Part shown: in pieces, positions 19,868 through 31,624 of the stretch
Layout: the number at the start of each line of letters is the position of its first letter
Numbering within the stretch: position 1 is the stretch's first letter
NCBI GenBank assembly: GCA_032716605.1
Contig: CM064495.1
Coordinates: 48,462,320 to 48,526,319 of the forward strand
DNA from: Paralithodes platypus
Lineage: Eukaryota > Arthropoda > Malacostraca > Decapoda > Lithodidae
Direction of reading: 5' to 3'
Length of the DNA: 64,000 nt
The notes under the pieces: model-generated
The model's database searches: none
Told to the model about the DNA's origin: nothing
What the model saw: the letters and a program-made list of their open reading frames with translations, nothing else
Position numbers and translations under genes: made by a program

Positions 19868-20230
19868 TACTACAGTCACTTTCTCTCTTTCTCTGGCTTG
19901 TATCCTTTTGGCCCCATTCAGCCTACTATTTTAATACGTTTATCCCCATCCAGGTGTCAATTTTTTACTGGTGAGCGGTAGCGAGCCAGCATATTTTTTA
20001 AATGTTTTTGACAGCAGGCTAAATTTGTACATTTTTCGATAGAAAAATTTCTCTGGCGAAGCCGGATATCTTCATAAAATGCTGGCTCGCTATCGCTCGC
20101 CAGGAAAAGATCGACAACTAGATGGGGATAAACGTCTTAAAATAGTTGGCTGAATGGGGCCTAATGGATACAAGCCAGAACAAGAGAGAAAAGGAGATAA
20201 ATAAACAAAAACAGGTCACCCCCCTCTTAA
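19868..20230. mobile_element. MITE family B copy, left end lost
   Basis: From TTTCTCTCTTTCTCTGGC to CACCCCCCTCTTAA, with the inverted CTGGTGAGCGGTAGCGAGCC and CTCGCTATCGCTCGCCAGG blocks. Its right TTAA is the left TTAA of the following family A copy. Confidence 0.75.
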
Positions 20231-20289
20231 GGAGGGATGGGCTTATTTATTTGCTTATTTATGTATCTCTATATTACTTTATTAGTTTC

Positions 20290-20891
20290 CTCCCTAGACC
20301 TTCATCAAGCTTAAACAAACACTCCCTAGACCTTCATCAAGCTTAAATAAACACTCCCTAGACCTCCATCAAGCTTAAACAAACACTCCCTAGACCTTCA
20401 TCAAGCTTAAACAAACACTCCCTAGACCTTCATCAAGCTTAAATAAACACTCCCTAGACCTTCATCAAGCTTTAAAAAAACACTCCCTAGACCTTCATCA
20501 AGCTTACAAAAAAACAAAAAACACACACTTCCTAGACCTCCATCAAGCTTAACAAAAACACTCCCTAGACCTTCATCAAGCTTAAACAAACACTCCCTAG
20601 ACCTTCATCAAGCTTAAACAAACACTCCCTAGACCTTCATCAAGCTTAAACAAACACTCCCTAGACCTTCATCAAGCTTAACAAGAACACTCCCTAGACC
20701 TTCATCAAGCTTAAACAAACACTCCCTAGACCTTCATCAAGCTTAAACAAACACTCCCTAGACCTTCATCAAGCTTAAACAAACACTCCCTAGACCTTCA
20801 TCAAGCTTAAACAAACACTCCCTAGACCTTCATCAAGCTTAAACAAACACTCCCTAGACCTTCATCAAGCTTAAACAAACACTCCCTAGAC
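20290..20891. repeat. 32-bp minisatellite born inside a MITE
   Basis: About 19 units of CCTAGACCTTCATCAAGC plus TTAAACAAACACT with small length variants. The unit is a normal single-copy segment of family A. Confidence 0.9.
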
Positions 20892-20949
20892 CCCCTTCAA
20901 GATAAATTTATAAATTTTTCGACTTCGGCCGGTTTCTCATAAAATTCAT

Positions 20950-21085
20950 ATTTTTTCACAAACCAACTTTACTTCTAAACTCAATTAATGAAATCAAAAA
21001 ATACAAGAGGCACTCCAAGGACTCGAACCTAGGATACTCACACCGAAATTACGCGCATTTATGCATTACGCTATCACGCTATTAC
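20950..21085 (-). mobile_element. Short tRNA-derived SINE (family 2) nested in MITE A
   Basis: On the minus strand GCGTAATGCATAAATGCGCG, then GTGAGTATCCTAGGTTCGAG with TCCTTGGAGTGCC, then a TTTCATTAATTGAG tail: the same organisation as 52972-53075. Short TACGCTATT repeats follow at 21065-21122. Confidence 0.65.
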
Positions 21086-21162
21086 GTTATTATGCAATTA
21101 CGCTATTGTGCTATTACGCTATCCAGGCTCGCTATCGCTCGCTAGGAAAAAATAGACACCTA

Positions 21163-23084
21163 TGTTACGTCCTGGGATATATAAACACTGGGCTCTTTCT
21201 ATTGGACTAGGTATGCGGCAACAAGCAACAACGGGAAACGCTAGATCCAACCCTTATATATAAACCCAGGCAACAAACCACCCTAAACCGTCAAGAGTCC
21301 TGCCTGGACAACGAGGTATCCTATGACTCGGTTACAGGGTGCACGCACTATAGACTGCTGATAGTCAAGCAGGCTATATAAAAGATCACACAATTAAGTT
21401 GACTTAAAGCTTCAAGGAAAAGATAGATAACGTAATTAAATTGCAGAAACAATTTAATAACAAACTAGAAGAAAGTACATTTAACGTTACGTTAATTAAT
21501 ACAACTAATCACCCCTGCGTGAAAGAAGGTGAAAGCAAACAGTCCTCAAAACATCGTACAGGTAGACAAGATGCGGGTCTCTAAACTGCATGCGGCTACT
21601 GTAGGATCTGATGCTTAGCAAAGAAAGTATGTTACGGATTTAGAGAACTCTTAACTCATAAGCAGGAATAAATACTAGTGATAGGACATACAGTGTATAA
21701 TGGCATAGGTATAATTAAATAAAGGCAGCAACTCGCAACATAACCACATACAGGTGTGCTTCTCACTCTTAGTCAGGCAAGCCTGCTCGGACAGAGTCTC
21801 TAAGCCACACCCTGACTCACAATGCTCACAAAAACGGTAAACTGTGGCACAATAACAAGCATACAGAGATAATAAACCCCTAGCTGTTAATCTGCCAGGT
21901 GGCAGAGGTCTAGCCGGAAGGATATAGGCTTTGGATACCCGGGCTGAGCCACCTGCTCTAGCCTAGGGACGTTCCCAGGTCTGTGCGCCAAATTACTCTA
22001 ATTGAAAGGGTGCTCTCTTGAGAGACTCAGATCGCAAGTATCTGACTCTCTCCTGGCGACCCTAAAACAAAAGCAAGACGTGCCAGCGCAGTGCTGAGTG
22101 GACTAGGCAATGGCCCTCACACAACACAACGCTAGACACACAGGGACACAGACAAGAAAATGCCCCCAGACTCCCACGGGTATCCTAGTAAAGTCGTGCG
22201 GGTCCACGGGACTCGCACCAGCAGACTTTACTTAAAGGATCGCAAAAAGCCTCCCCTCCGGTCTAGCCCCTGCTAACCTGACACAAGAACACACTAGCAA
22301 GCATGAAACCACCAAATATGAGACAACAAAAAAGCTTCCTAGGTCTCATTAACAATTACATCTCTGCATAAGGCCCAAAATCCTATCTAGTTATCTGAGA
22401 GCTCGTCGTTAATACAATAATAGATATAAGGTCTATCAAGGGGATGGGATAATTAAATTGATTGGTGAAGTAGTGGAAAGAAGGTATACAAAGTAAGAGA
22501 GAACGTTTCTAAGTGGGGTTGAGAGGGATAGATATCAAGGGGGTCCGAAGGGTACACAATGAGGTGAGCTCTGAGTCTTGAATCTGTCTGGACCCCCCCC
22601 CGCCCCCCCCCCCCCCCCTAGGCATGCAGAATACATCCCAGGCTTGGCAACACTCAACACAGTTGCCTGGTCAAAATCCTCTACCCCGTGCGCGTGTCGA
22701 AACTAAGCCTAACGTTGCAATCAAATGCATGTGGCAGCGCTTCAGGCTCGTCCCAAGCTGGTCTCTCCACGCGAAGCAACGTCCCAAGCCGGTCTCTCTC
22801 TCCCGCTCGTCTCGTCTCTTTCCGCTCTCACTAGACTTACATCTTATATATTATAATGAAACAATCAACTATCGAGAATAAAATATACTAAGATGCGTTG
22901 GTTAAGAATAAGGGCAGCTTCAAGCTGTGAAACAACATAAGAATATCCCAGACATTAGTTACATTGTCGTAGGATATATACTAAGGGAAAGCCTGCCGGC
23001 CGGCTACCACCAGCCGGTTTCTAAACGGCTGGGCAGCCGACGCGCGCGCATGCCCGCACGTGGTTACTATGCAGAAGCGTCACA
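21163..23084 (-). repeat. 3' LTR of copy 1 (1,922 bp)
   Basis: Plus-strand edges TGTTACGTCC and GAAGCGTCACA, hence TG...CA in element orientation (TGTGACGC ... GTAACA). It aligns with 29724-31624 and 37288-39189 throughout. It contains a C-run around 22590-22618 absent from the other LTRs. Confidence 0.9.
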
Positions 23085-23093
23085 CCTCCCCCA
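23085..23093 (-). promoter_or_regulatory. Polypurine tract of copy 1
   Basis: CCTCCCCCA on the plus strand, that is TGGGGGAGG abutting the 3' LTR, the expected plus-strand primer position. Confidence 0.7.
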
Positions 23094-23409
23094 AGATATA
23101 AGACCCTTGACTAAGTTCTTCATATCTAACAGAAAGCTTCTCATAGTACCACACACTGTTGCGACACAAGGCACTATATATAAAAAAAAATAAAGACTGT
23201 TGCGCTCCACCGAGCAAGTTCAACTAACTCAGGGACAATAAGTGAAAACATTTAACTTAGATACTGCTACAACATCTTATACAAAATCTACACGTTATAA
23301 AAAATAAAGAGTTTTTATAAGGTTTTTGCTTTTTTTAATTTGTTTTTTTTGGCTGAACTACAGTGACAGCCTATTTTCCTCCACACTCAACCCTCAATCA
23401 TGTGGCAGT

Positions 23410-26400
23410 CTAACCAACATCATCCACCCTTGATAGACAATCCGCTATCACGTTATCAGAACCGGCAATATGGCGTATGTCCAGATTATACTCCTGAAGC
23501 ATGAGTGACCAACTGGTCAGCCTCATATTCCGGTTATGAAACTGATTCAAGAATTTCAGAGGGTGATGATCGGTATAAACCACTACGACTGGTCCGAAAG
23601 CAGGAACATATACATCGAAGTGCCTGAGCGCCAGCACTATCGCCAGGAGTTCTTTTTCAATTACAGAGTAATTCCTTTGTGCACTATTGAATTTTTTACT
23701 GTAAAAACTCACTGGATGTTCGATACCTTCATCATCTGTCTGTAACAAGACAGCCCCAGGCCCTACGCCACTGGCATCAGTCGCCAGCTGAAAAGGTCTG
23801 CTGAAGTCCGGGGCCCTGAGTATGGGGTGGGTACATAACAGGTGTTTTACCAAGGAAAACGCCTCTGCACACTCAGGAAACCACCGGAACTTCTTGTCCT
23901 TAGATAATAAGTCAGTTAAAGGTGCAAGTACAGTCGAATAGCCTTTGATGAAGCGACGATAATAGCCTATCATACCTAGAAACCGCATGATTTGTTTCTT
24001 AGTCGTAGGCTGGGGAAACTGATTGATGGCTTTGATCTTTGTCTGTGGAGGGCACACCTGACCCATCCCCACCTCGAACCCCAGGTACAAAACTGTGGCT
24101 TTGACAAAATTGCACTTACCCAGGTTTACCACCAAACCTGCTTCATTCAGTTTATTAAAAAGCTGTCCGATGTGAGCACAGTGACTGTTAAAATCATCGT
24201 CGTATATTATGACATCATCTAGGTACACCGTACAGTTGGGAATGTCGGCTACAATGTCGTTCATTAATTTCTGAAACGTTGCAGGGGCATTTTTCAGCCC
24301 GTATGGCATAACATGGCAATGATATGTGGCACCGTCCACCACAAACCCACACACCTCTCGCGCTCGCTCAGACAAGGGCACTTGCCAATATCCCTTAACA
24401 AGGCCTATCTTAGTGAGGAACTTGGCTTTTCCTATCTTATCCACACTGTCGTCCACACGAGGGAGAGGGTAGGCATTTGTGGGGGTTAAACCATTCAACC
24501 TCCGGAAATCTATACAAAACCGCACCTTGCCATCTGGTTTGGGCTGCAGTGTGACTCGGGAAGTCCACCTTACTTCACCCTCAGAAATCAGCCCACGTTT
24601 CAGCATATAATCCAGCTCTTCCCTAAGTGCTGGTAATTTAATAGGGGGAACACGGTATGGCACTGATTTAAAGGGCGGGTGGTCCCCAACATCGACATCG
24701 TGCACCGCTTGAGTAGTGAGGCCAGGATGCTCCGTGAAAACAGCTGGGTTTGAATCAAACAAGTGCTGCACAGCTACACGTTGTTGCTCAGGCAGGTGCA
24801 ATATCAACTCGTGAGCCACTTGTCTAGAATTCCCCGCCCACTGATCCGCGGAAACATGACAATCCCAATTATCCTCCCCTGCAGCTTGACTGTCCCTTCC
24901 TCCTTCTCCACTACGATCGCTGCAGATCAACACCGGGACAGTGAGAGGCTCGGAGGGGTGCCTCACATACCCTTTCATCAGATTTACATGGCAAAGTTGG
25001 TTCTTTTTCTTACGATCAGGAGTAGCTACTAAATAGTCTAGATCAGAAACCTTCCTTACAACCCGATACGGACCAGAATACTTGGCAGACAAGGGGTGTC
25101 CCACCAGAGGCAGTAGTATCAGTACCTCCTGATCTACTTCAAACTCCCTCAGCTTCACCTTCTGGTCGTATCTGTCCTTCATCTGAGCTTGTGAACTCTT
25201 AAGGTTCCGACCTGCTACCTCCAAGCTCTTTAGCATTCTCTCACGGCTTCCAACAACATACTTTAGAAGCGAGCATGGCTTTGTGACTCCCTCCCAGATC
25301 TCCTTGACTATGTGGAGGGGCCCCCTGACCCTGTGTCCAAAAACCAACTCGTTCGGGCTAAATCCCAAGCTCTCCCCAGGTACTTCTCTCGCAGCAAATA
25401 AAACGTATGGGAGACCTAGATCCCAGTCCTTCCCATTTTCCATGCAATAACACCGCAACATACTCTTGAGAGTCGAGTGCCACCTTTCCAAAACTCCCTG
25501 ACTCTCGGGATGGTAGGCAGATGACACCACAGACACTATCCCATGTTGCTGCATGGTCTGCTTAAACAAAGCAGAAGTAAAATTGGATCCCTGATCAGAC
25601 TGGATCTCCTGAGGGTAGCCATAACGAGAGAAATAGACAAGTAGGTTTTGACAACAGTCTTAGCCATCCCGTTGCGCATGGGGTAAGCATCTGGATACCG
25701 TGTTGCTACATCCATTACAGTTAGTAAACATTTATTGCCGGCACTAGTGGGGGGCAATGGGCCAACCATATCGATAACTACTTTGCTGAAGGGCGGCCCA
25801 ATGACAGGGATGGGTTGTAACGGGGCTCTCGGGATGACCTGATTGGGTTTCCCAACAACTTGACAAGTGTGACACTGTGACACCCATGACACGACACTCG
25901 CCTTTAACCCAGGCCACCAGAAAAGCTTGCTCAGAGCTGCCTCCGTCTTACGTGCCCCCAGGTGCCCTGCCAAAGGCACATCATGAGCTAATCTCAATAA
26001 GCTCTCACGGCACACCCTCGGTACTACTAACTGGTCCACTAATCCTGACCCGCCATCCCACTTTTTCTTGGGATCCTGATGTCTCCGATACAAGATCCCC
26101 TCGGACAAGAAAAAATCACCAGGCTGCGCATCCCCATCGCTCTCCAGTTCGACAGCACCATTACCACACGCCCTGACTTCAGGATCTTCCAGCTGCAAGG
26201 AACATATATCAGCAGGTGCGAGATTATCCAAGTTCATCTTAAATAATTTATTTCCACCTCCAATGTCCCGCTCAGCCATCCTTTCCTCACGCTGCGCATA
26301 ACGATGCTGTCGCAGAGTCTCTTCCTGCCCTGCACCTGCACTAGCGGTGACAGGCCCCGGGGCCTCTCCAGACTCTAACATAGGTGCCAATAATGAGTCA

Positions 26401-26897
26401 CCAAGAAACACTGCCGGCTCAAAACTCTCCAATTGACCAACACTTCCCGTTTTCTTGTGACCTTTCCTCCGTGGTTTGATAGACTGAGGTGGTGGCTGCA
26501 AGGCTCCGGATGTCTGAGAACGCGTCACAACACACGCCATGGTTTGTACGCTACACTTCTCAACCCACTCCTCTTCCTCCCTACTAACGTCGGCCGCCTT
26601 CTCGGCAACGACCAAGGGTGAAACCTTAGAAGCAGGCACCGCAAAGTCGTTGCCGAGGAGGAGGTCGACGCCCCCAACAGGCAAGTTCTCTACAATTCCT
26701 ACATCCAGCTCCTTCGCCACACCACCCACCTCCAGCTCCATCCGCACCAGCGGGTAGGACTTCGTAGCATTGATCCCCTGATCTACCACCACCCGAGCAG
26801 CGTTAATCGGTCTACCAGTAAAGTTCCTTAACAAGGTCTGAGAAGCCCCAGTATCACGCAATAGCTTAACTCCTCGCCTTTCGCCAGCCCACCTCAC
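23410..26897 (-). pseudogene. pol: Pol of Gmr1-like copy 1: PR-INT-RT-RNase H, frameshifted
   Basis: The upstream part (26897-25536) begins RWAGERRG and has an aspartic protease motif LLRDTGASQTLL near its start. It then has the integrase zinc-binding block (HLGARKTEAALSKLFWW followed by CHTC) and the first catalytic Asp in VVIDMVGPLP. A one-base loss near 25650, relative to copy 2, shifts the frame. The downstream frame (25569-23410, 719 codons) continues the integrase with AYHPESQGVLERWHSTLK, which carries the catalytic Glu. It then enters reverse transcriptase: VRFCIDFRRLNG, an LVKGYWQVPL block, and YLDD at about residue 449 of that frame (Y codon at 24225). RNase H follows with QLATDASGVG and VVYTDHHPLKFLNQ, ending LSRVDDVG. 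The YLDD box replaces the FVDD or YIDD common in relatives. A GLVKG variant replaces DLVKG of copy 2, a likely inactivating change at the first catalytic Asp. Confidence 0.9.
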
Positions 26898-28488
26898 AAA
26901 ACCATGCCCTCTATGACCCCTATGACGTCGCGGACAGGGTTCGAGCCTTCCGGACTCTTGAACACAGGCTGTGTCCCAACCTCTGATGAACTACCCTTGG
27001 CAAACTCAGAAGATATAGGCGACACCCCGATGCTGCGGGCCAATGACACAACCTTGTTTGGTGGCTTGTTCGGACAAGCATTTGCAAAGTGACCCTCCTT
27101 GTGACATGCAAAGCACTCTTTACTCTTTGGTTTCCCTTGGGAGTGGGAGGTACCATTAGACTTCTTATACGGGACGGTATTTGGTTTATGTTCAGTTTTA
27201 TTGTCAGTGCTAGATGGTTTTGTGTATTTATGTGTATCAAAATTCTTGGGAGGAGGAGGGGTACGATCCTTTGCACCCGACTCACTCCTAGCTGCTGCTT
27301 CGCACCCTCGAATTAATGACAGTCGGCGATCAGCCATTTCTGCTGCCTCCTGGAGAGTTCTAGGATTTTTTTCCTTTATATTTAATGTTAAGTCCCCGCC
27401 TGTGCACTTGAAGAACTGCTCCAAGAGAACCAGCTCACTCAACTCCTCAAAAGTAGCTGCCCTCTCAGAACGCAGCCAATGTCGTAGTGCATCAGACAAG
27501 TCCCGGGCGTGTTCTAGGAAGGTACTATCCTTGCCCTTAGTAACACCCCGAAACTTCAAGCGGTAAGTTTCTGGTTGTAACTCATAGGCCCGTAGCACAG
27601 CCTTCTTTAGCTCATCATAACTACACAGGACTCTAAAGGTAGTGCATCATACGCTTTTAGCCCCTTTCCTAGGAGTTTGATGAAACTAATGCTGCCCACT
27701 TTTCCTGAGGCCACTGGTGTTCCTGACACTTCTTCTCAAATCGCATAAAAAAACTCAGCCACACATAACTCATCGAACACAGGAACTAGTTTAAGCAGGT
27801 GCGACAATGATTGGTCCCGATGTCTGTTACCTCCCCCAATATTTCGCCCTGTTACCTCCACTCGACATCTCTCCAGCTCCCTGTCAGCCCGATACCTAGT
27901 AGACTCTGCCTGCAGTTCAGCCTCTCGTATAGCTGTTCTCTCTGCAGCCTCAGCCTGCACACTAGCCTGTCTCTCGGCAGCCTCAACCTGAGCTCTAGCC
28001 TGTCTTTCGGCGGCCTCAACCTTTGCCATCTCAAGCCGAAACAACAAATCTGGAGTCAACCCTTGAGGAGGGGAAGGTGCATTTAATGGAGAGGGTCCCT
28101 GTGATTGAATTCCACGCTGCCATTGACCATCAACTTGGGGGTATGTACTAAATTCAGGCACCCTGACGTTTGATATGGGGGTGTAGAGTGGAGGGGGGCT
28201 GGGGACCGGGGCCCCAGTCGCCTCTCCACCCAGGTCTCTCCCTTCTAAACCCAATATCAAAGTCCTCAGCTGATCTTTCCTCATGCCACTTAAACCCTGG
28301 TGACCCTGAAGACCTGCCACACACTTTAAGCCATACTTATTCAGCTTCAACACCCTGGCAGCGGTAAGGGGCACCTCTAAAAATCTTCTAGCACCCTCCT
28401 CGCTATCGACTAGCCACTCCACAGGTCTTTCTCACTCCGAGCCCGTATCGTGACCTGACCCATCACTGTGTTCTGATGTATTAGACAT
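26894..28488 (-). pseudogene. gag: Gag of Gmr1-like copy 1, broken
   Basis: The likely start is the ATG at 28488-28486 (MSNTSEHSDGSG). Codon 19 is a TGA where copy 2 has GGA (plus-strand TCA at 28432-28434). An A/E/Q-rich predicted coiled coil with AERQARAQVEA repeats follows. The capsid region has ELVLLEQFFKC and NPRTLQEAAEMADRR, which resemble the SCAN domain, and then a zinc knuckle CFACHKEGHFANAC. Relative to copy 2 there are single-base losses near 27620 and 27675 and an A-run length change near 27746, so the frame breaks between the coiled coil and the capsid. The zinc-knuckle frame ends at a TGA (26894) overlapping the protease frame by a few bases in the -1 register. In copy 2 one extra G upstream puts the same two regions in one frame, so I cannot say whether the ancestor used one ORF or a frameshift. 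Confidence 0.85.
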
Positions 28489-28687
28489 GTTTGTATACTG
28501 CAGTAATTATCACGGTTATAGAATGTGCCTTATCTCCTATGCAAGTATGTATATACTAATGTTATTTAAAGTCTTTAATGTGTTATATTGGTTGCTCCAA
28601 AAAAAAAAAAAACTCTATGTCCACTGTATTCCTCTAATCATAAGGAATCTCAAAACAAATGACCACTATATTCCTCTGTTCAGTAAA

Positions 28688-28705
28688 TCCTATGCAAGGT
28701 CGCCA
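28688..28705 (-). promoter_or_regulatory. Primer binding site of copy 1
   Basis: Element strand reads GTAACA (LTR end), AA, then TGGCGACCTTGCATAGGA. The TGG start complements a tRNA CCA end. TGGCGACC is also the opening of primer sites assigned to tRNA-Arg in some insect elements; the downstream bases are not verified. Confidence 0.55.
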
Positions 28706-28707
28706 TT

Positions 28708-28900
28708 TGTTACGTCCTGGGATATATAAACACTGGGCTCTTTCTATTAGACTAGGTATGCGGCAACAAGCAACAACGGAAAACGCTAGATCCAACCTTT
28801 ATCTATAAACCCAGGCAACAAACCACCCTAAACCGTCAAGAGTCCTGCCTGGACAACGAGGTATCCTATGACTCGGTTACAGGGTGCACGCACTATAGGC
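28708..28900 (-). repeat. 5' LTR of copy 1, partial
   Basis: 193 bases matching the start of the other LTRs, ending at the N run. Confidence 0.9.
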
Positions 28901-29000
28901 NNNNNNNNNNNNNNNNNNNNNNNNNNNNNNNNNNNNNNNNNNNNNNNNNNNNNNNNNNNNNNNNNNNNNNNNNNNNNNNNNNNNNNNNNNNNNNNNNNNN
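28901..29000. other. Assembly gap (100 N)
   Basis: Exactly 100 undetermined bases, a conventional placeholder of unknown true length. It falls inside the 5' LTR of copy 1. About 1.7 kb of LTR plus the right flank is missing. Confidence 0.98.
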
Positions 29001-29256
29001 GTTTTAAGACGTTTCTCCCCATAGCGAGCCAGCATTGTATGGAAAAATGCGGTTCGCCGGAGAAATATTTCTACCGAAAAAAATGTACAAATTAAGTCAG
29101 CTGTCTAAAACATAATTCAAAATATGCTGGCTCGCTATCGCTCGCCAGGTTCAAATCGACACCTGGATGAGGATAAACGTCTTAAAACAGTAGGCTGAAT
29201 GGGGTCAAATGGCTAATACCTAGAAATAAAAAAAAAATGCAGGTCGGTCCCCTTAA
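29001..29256. mobile_element. MITE family B copy, left part in the gap
   Basis: TTTTAAGACGTTTCTCCCCA, an ATAGCGAGCCAGCA block, a GCGGTTCGCCGG hairpin, then the inverted GCTGGCTCGCTATCGCTCGC, ending GGTCCCCTTAA. Confidence 0.75.
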
Positions 29257-29462
29257 CCCCTTCTTTACCGACGATGTTGTTTTATTATATTCAGGCAACT
29301 GCGTGACGATTGGAGTCAGCTTAGGAAGGACGTCTACCCATTTACAGGCTACAGACTATCTTAATCCCTTTAGCTACCGCATATCCTTCCAAAGTTTCAT
29401 AAAACCTTTTAAATGTAGCTAAAATTAAATAAAAAAGACGTCTCCGGTACAGAAGGGGTTAA
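29253..29462. mobile_element. MITE family C copy
   Basis: TTAACCCCTTCTTTACCGACG to CTCCGGTACAGAAGGGGTTAA. Shares its left TTAA with the preceding family B copy. Confidence 0.8.
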
Positions 29463-29519
29463 GCCGGATAAAGTTAAATGGAAGCAATAATAAATAATAA
29501 ATACAGTGGCGCTAAAAAG

Positions 29520-29715
29520 TCAAGTCTCAGCTGTCATTACGTTTGGCTTGCTCTGTGCTGTATTAATGTCTGTAAGATGTTGAATAGTGTGGGAACATGT
29601 TTGTATATTTCACACGATATGAAAAAATGAAGCTTAGATATTGATGATACCAATTATTGATCAAAACATACTTGGTGCCGAGACATCACTTATTAGCGCG
29701 ACTGTACATAAATAT
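29520..29715 (+). repeat. Interspersed repeat K, uninterrupted copy
   Basis: CTGTATTAATGTCTGTAAGA, TGATACCAATTATTGATC, CATACTTGGTGCCGAGAC, then TTAGCGCGACTGTACA. It provides the empty site for the RTE insertion at 19191-19760. Confidence 0.7.
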
Positions 29716-29723
29716 ATGAATAC

Positions 29724-31624
29724 TGTTACGTCCTGGGATATATAAACACTGGGCTCTTTCTATTGGACTAGGTATGCGGCAACAAGCAACAACGGAAAAC
29801 GCTAGATCCAACCCTTATCTATAAACCCAGGCAACAAACCACCCTAAACCGTCAAGAGTCCTGCCTGGACAACAAGGTATCCTATGACTCGGTTACAGGG
29901 TGCACGCACTATAGACTGCTGATAGTCAAGCAGGCTATATCAAAGATCACACAATTAAGTTGACTTAAAGCTTCAAGGAAAAGATAGATAACGGAATTAA
30001 ATTGCAGAAACAATTTAATAACAAACTAGAAGAAAGTACATTTAACGTTACGTTAATTAATACAACTAATCACCCATGCGTGAAAGAAGGTGAAAGCAAA
30101 CAGTCCTCCAAACATCGTACAGGTAGACAAGAGGCGGGGTTCTAAACTGCATGTGGCTACTGTAGGATCTGATGCTTAGCAAAGAAAGTACGTAGGGATT
30201 TAGAGAACTCTCAACTCATAAGCAGGAATAAATACTAGTGATAGGACCTACAGTGTATAATGGCATAGGTATAATTAAATAAAGGCAGCAACTCGCAACA
30301 TAACCACATACCGGTGTGCTTCTCACTCTTAGTCAGGCAAGCCTGCTCGGACAGAGTCTCTAAGCCACACCCTGACTCACAATGCTCACAAAAACGGTAA
30401 ACTGTGGCACAATAACAAGCATACAGAAATAATAAACCCCTAGCTGTTAATCTGCCAGGTGGCAGAGGTTTAGCTGGAAGGATATAGGCTTCGGATACCC
30501 GGGCTGAGCCACCTGCTCTAGCCTAGGGACGTTCCCAAGTCTGTGCGCCAAGTTACTCTAATTAAAAGGGTGCTCTCTTGAGAGACTCAGATCGCAAGTA
30601 TCTGACTCTCTCCTGGCGACCCTAAAACAAAAGCAAGACATGCTAGCGCAGTGCTGAGTGGACTAAGCAAGGGCCCTCACACAACACAACACTAGACACA
30701 CAGGGACACAGACAAGAAAATGCCCCCAGACTCCCACGGGTATCCTAGTAAAGTCGTGCGGGTCCACAGGACTCGCACCAGCAGACTTTACTTAAAGGAT
30801 CGCAAATAGCCTCCCCTCCGGTCTAGCCCCTGCTAACCTGACACAAGAACATGAGCAAGCATGAAACCACCAAATATGAGACAACAAAAAAGCTTCCTAT
30901 TTCTCATTAACAATTACGTCTCTGCATAAGACCCCAAATCCTATCTAGTTATCTGAGAGCTCGTCGTTAATACAATAATAGATATAAGGTCTATCAAGGG
31001 GATGGGATAATTAAATAGATTGGTGAAGTAATGGAAGGAAGGTATACAAAGTAAGAGAGAAAGTTTCTAAGGGGGGTTGAGAGGGATAGATATCAAGGGG
31101 GTCCGAAGGGTACGACAGTGAGGTGAGCTCTGAGTCTTGAATCTGTCTGGACCCCACCCTAGGCATACAAAATACATCCCAGGCTTGGCAACACTCAACA
31201 CAGTTGCCGGGTCAAAATTTGTCTACCCCGTGCGTGAGTCGAAACTAAGCCTAACGTTGCAATCGGATGCATATGGCAACGCTTCAGGCTCGTCCCAAGC
31301 TAGACTCTCCGCGCGAAGCAACGTCCCCCAGCCGGTCTCTCTCTCCCGCTCGTCTCCTCCCACTCTCACTAGACTTACATCTTATATATTATAATGAAAC
31401 AATCAACTATCGAGAATAAAATATACTAAGATGCGTTGGTTAAGAATAAGGGCAGCTACAAGCTGTGAAACAACATAAGAATATCCCAGACATTAGTTAT
31501 GTTGTCGTAGGATATATACTAAGGAAAAGCCTGCCGGCCGGCTGCCGGCCAGCCGTTTTCTAAACGGCTGGGCAGCCGACGCGTGCGCACGCCCCGCACG
31601 TGGCTACTATGCAGAAGCGTCACA
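29724..31624 (-). repeat. 3' LTR of copy 2 (1,901 bp)
   Basis: Edges TGTTACGTCC and GCGTCACA (plus strand). Differences from 37288-39189 are scattered single bases, for example ATATCAAAG versus ATATAAAAG near 29938. Confidence 0.92.

Larger units (their letters stand above)
20227..21162 (+). mobile_element. MITE family A copy expanded by an internal tandem array, cut by an LTR element
   Basis: TTAAGGAGGGATGGGC start. The segment CCTAGACCTCCATCAAGCTTA is amplified (20290-20891). Then come the core remnants, a family 2 SINE (about 20950-21085) and the GGCTCGCTATCGCTCG block. The copy stops at GACACCTA where the LTR begins at 21163. The missing right part does not reappear beyond the assembly gap. 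Confidence 0.75.
21163..28900 (-). mobile_element. Gmr1-like LTR retrotransposon, copy 1 (5' LTR cut by gap)
   Basis: Minus-strand element: 3' LTR 21163-23084, internal region 23085-28707, and the first 193 bases (plus-strand order) of the 5' LTR before the N gap. Coding order along the element is Gag, protease, integrase, reverse transcriptase, RNase H. The integrase upstream of the reverse transcriptase, within one continuous frame, sets it apart from ordinary Ty3/gypsy elements and matches the Gmr1 lineage. Its left flank is a family A MITE. The other flank and any target duplication are lost in the gap. It differs from copy 2 by many substitutions and by frame-breaking indels in both copies. 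Confidence 0.9.

Noticed and set aside
21163..23084. Small open frames inside the LTRs (for example 22624-22881 and 22927-23193)
   Set aside because: They lie wholly in LTR sequence, are not conserved in frame among the LTR copies and show no domain.
25536..26897. Copia-type classification from the integrase-first order alone
   Set aside because: The RT, RNase H (TDHHPLKFLN) and integrase (HLGARKTEAALSKLFWWPG) motifs are gypsy-type; only the order resembles copia.
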